DNA of 64,000 bases from Gigantopelta aegis (Eukaryota; Mollusca; Gastropoda; Neomphalida; Peltospiridae). A program made the position numbers and the translations under genes. The stretch covers positions 6,197,093 to 6,261,092 of the forward strand of contig NC_054701.1 of the NCBI RefSeq assembly GCF_016097555.1, given 5' to 3'. Positions 63,008 to 64,000 of this stretch are shown here, piece by piece (position 1 is the stretch's first letter; every line of letters begins with the position of its first letter). Under the pieces are notes generated by a model. The model did no database searches, was not told the DNA's origin, and saw only the letters and a program-made list of their open reading frames with translations.

Positions 63008-63951
63008 CGTAGATATATATTTATAAATATCTCAAAGAACGATTTAATAATATATGGTGATCCTTTTATTTCTATAAAATGCAATGAGATGTCAAACATG
63101 TTTTGGAAAGATACATTACTGAGTTGGATAACTACTGAACAAAAACATAAGCCACAATCTGTAGATGATATTTTATCAGTTAATATTTGGCATAATAGTG
63201 AAATAGTTATAAATCATAAACCATTTTTATATAAAGATTATGCCCAAAAAGGTATAATCTTCATTAAAACGATTTAGTAGATGATTATGGAGAATTTTTA
63301 AAGTATGAACAATTTGCAGAAAAATATCATGTTAATTCAAATTTCATTAGCTATGCTTCACTAATAAATGCTGTGAAATCATTCATATCAACATTTAGTG
63401 ATTTAAGGGACGATCGTTTCAAAAAAGTAAATAATCAAATTTTTCCTTTTAGGTTAAGACTTGTTTTGAAAAGTAAACAGGGATGTACGGACATGTATTG
63501 CATACTCAACCATAAACACATAATCCCAAAAGCGCAGATAAAATATAGAAATCAAGGATTTAATTTTGACTCAAGTGATTGGGAACAATACTATGAATTA
63601 CCTTTCCAAAGCATTAATGATACAACTTTATTATGGTTTTAGTATCGCATCCTACATCGGATTTTAGCAACAAACACTTTTCTATATATGATTCATTATG
63701 TAGATTCTAATATGTGTATATTCTGTAATAACTTCCCAGAAACTCTACAACATCTTTTCTATGAATGCACTCAAGTTAATACTTTATGGAAAGCTTTAGA
63801 AGACTGGGTTTTGTCCAAAACAGGAATTGTTGTCCACTTTGACAAAAATATTGTTATGTTTGGTATTATTAACAAACAAAAAAAAAACGTTAATATAATT
63901 AACTGGCTAATTATTAACATTAAATATTATATATACTGTACGAAAATGTAA
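63008..63951 (+). pseudogene. 3' end of a LINE ORF2 (L1/Tx1-like), broken
   Basis: Plus-strand fragments in shifting frames: DLIIYGDPFISIKCNEM… MFWKDTLLSW…, then FLKYEQFAEKYHVNSNFISY…, then ILATNTFLYMIHYVDSNMCI followed by FCNNFPETLQHLFYECTQV. The last is the C-terminal CxxC…HxxxxC zinc-knuckle typical of non-LTR reverse transcriptases. A frameshift near 63275 and a stop near 63642 disable it; the reverse transcriptase core is absent upstream, so it is 5' truncated, as usual for LINE insertions. Confidence 0.75.
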
Positions 63952-64000
63952 GAATTTTTTTTAACTATCACGTCCGTTCAAAACGTGTTGCAAAACAAAT

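Overview
This is a window of animal nuclear DNA, most likely from a mollusc and possibly a gastropod. It is AT-rich, its genes are split by large introns, and it is full of mobile-element debris. The mollusc call is inference. It rests on the dominant repeat, a tRNA-derived SINE with head 'gacgtagcccagtggtaaag' and body 'ggatcttttatatgcac', which I associate with mollusc genomes. Nothing here is bacterial or viral.

Two cellular genes can be reconstructed exon by exon, both on the minus strand. CNBP (14471-24918) has four coding exons and encodes a 203-residue protein of CCHC zinc knuckles with an RG-rich linker. REXO4 (36814-56991) has seven coding exons and encodes a 516-residue DEDDh RNA exonuclease. 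All splice sites used are GT/AG and reading phase is kept across every junction. About 12 kb separates the CNBP start codon from the REXO4 3' end, and no gene is recognisable there.

Layout: 1-855, end of a dispersed TTAA-flanked element that carries a younger MITE. 1421-8505, about 88 copies of an 80/81-bp satellite. 8511-12780, SINE copies and unassigned DNA. 12789-24932, CNBP, whose introns hold a mariner, a piggyBac-like MITE and other MITEs. 24933-36669, SINEs, nested MITEs and low-complexity tracts. 36670-56991, REXO4, whose introns hold four minisatellites, an assembly gap and a 6-kb TIR element with an intact Mutator-like transposase ORF. 57000-64000, a transposon graveyard (TTAA element, SINE, deleted mariner, Harbinger-type MITE, Merlin-like fragment, a TIR element with repeated 'ttcgtccactgg' motifs, and a LINE 3' fragment).

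The strongest unusual signals concern repeats born from functional sequence. The 60-bp minisatellite in REXO4 intron 4 is an amplified exon-intron junction: every unit carries the last ~31 nt of exon 4, the GT donor and ~29 nt of intron. Exon 3 of the same gene has smaller duplications of its own donor. The large satellite appears to be seeded by the box-A head of the resident SINE, whose body remnant lies at the edge of the array.
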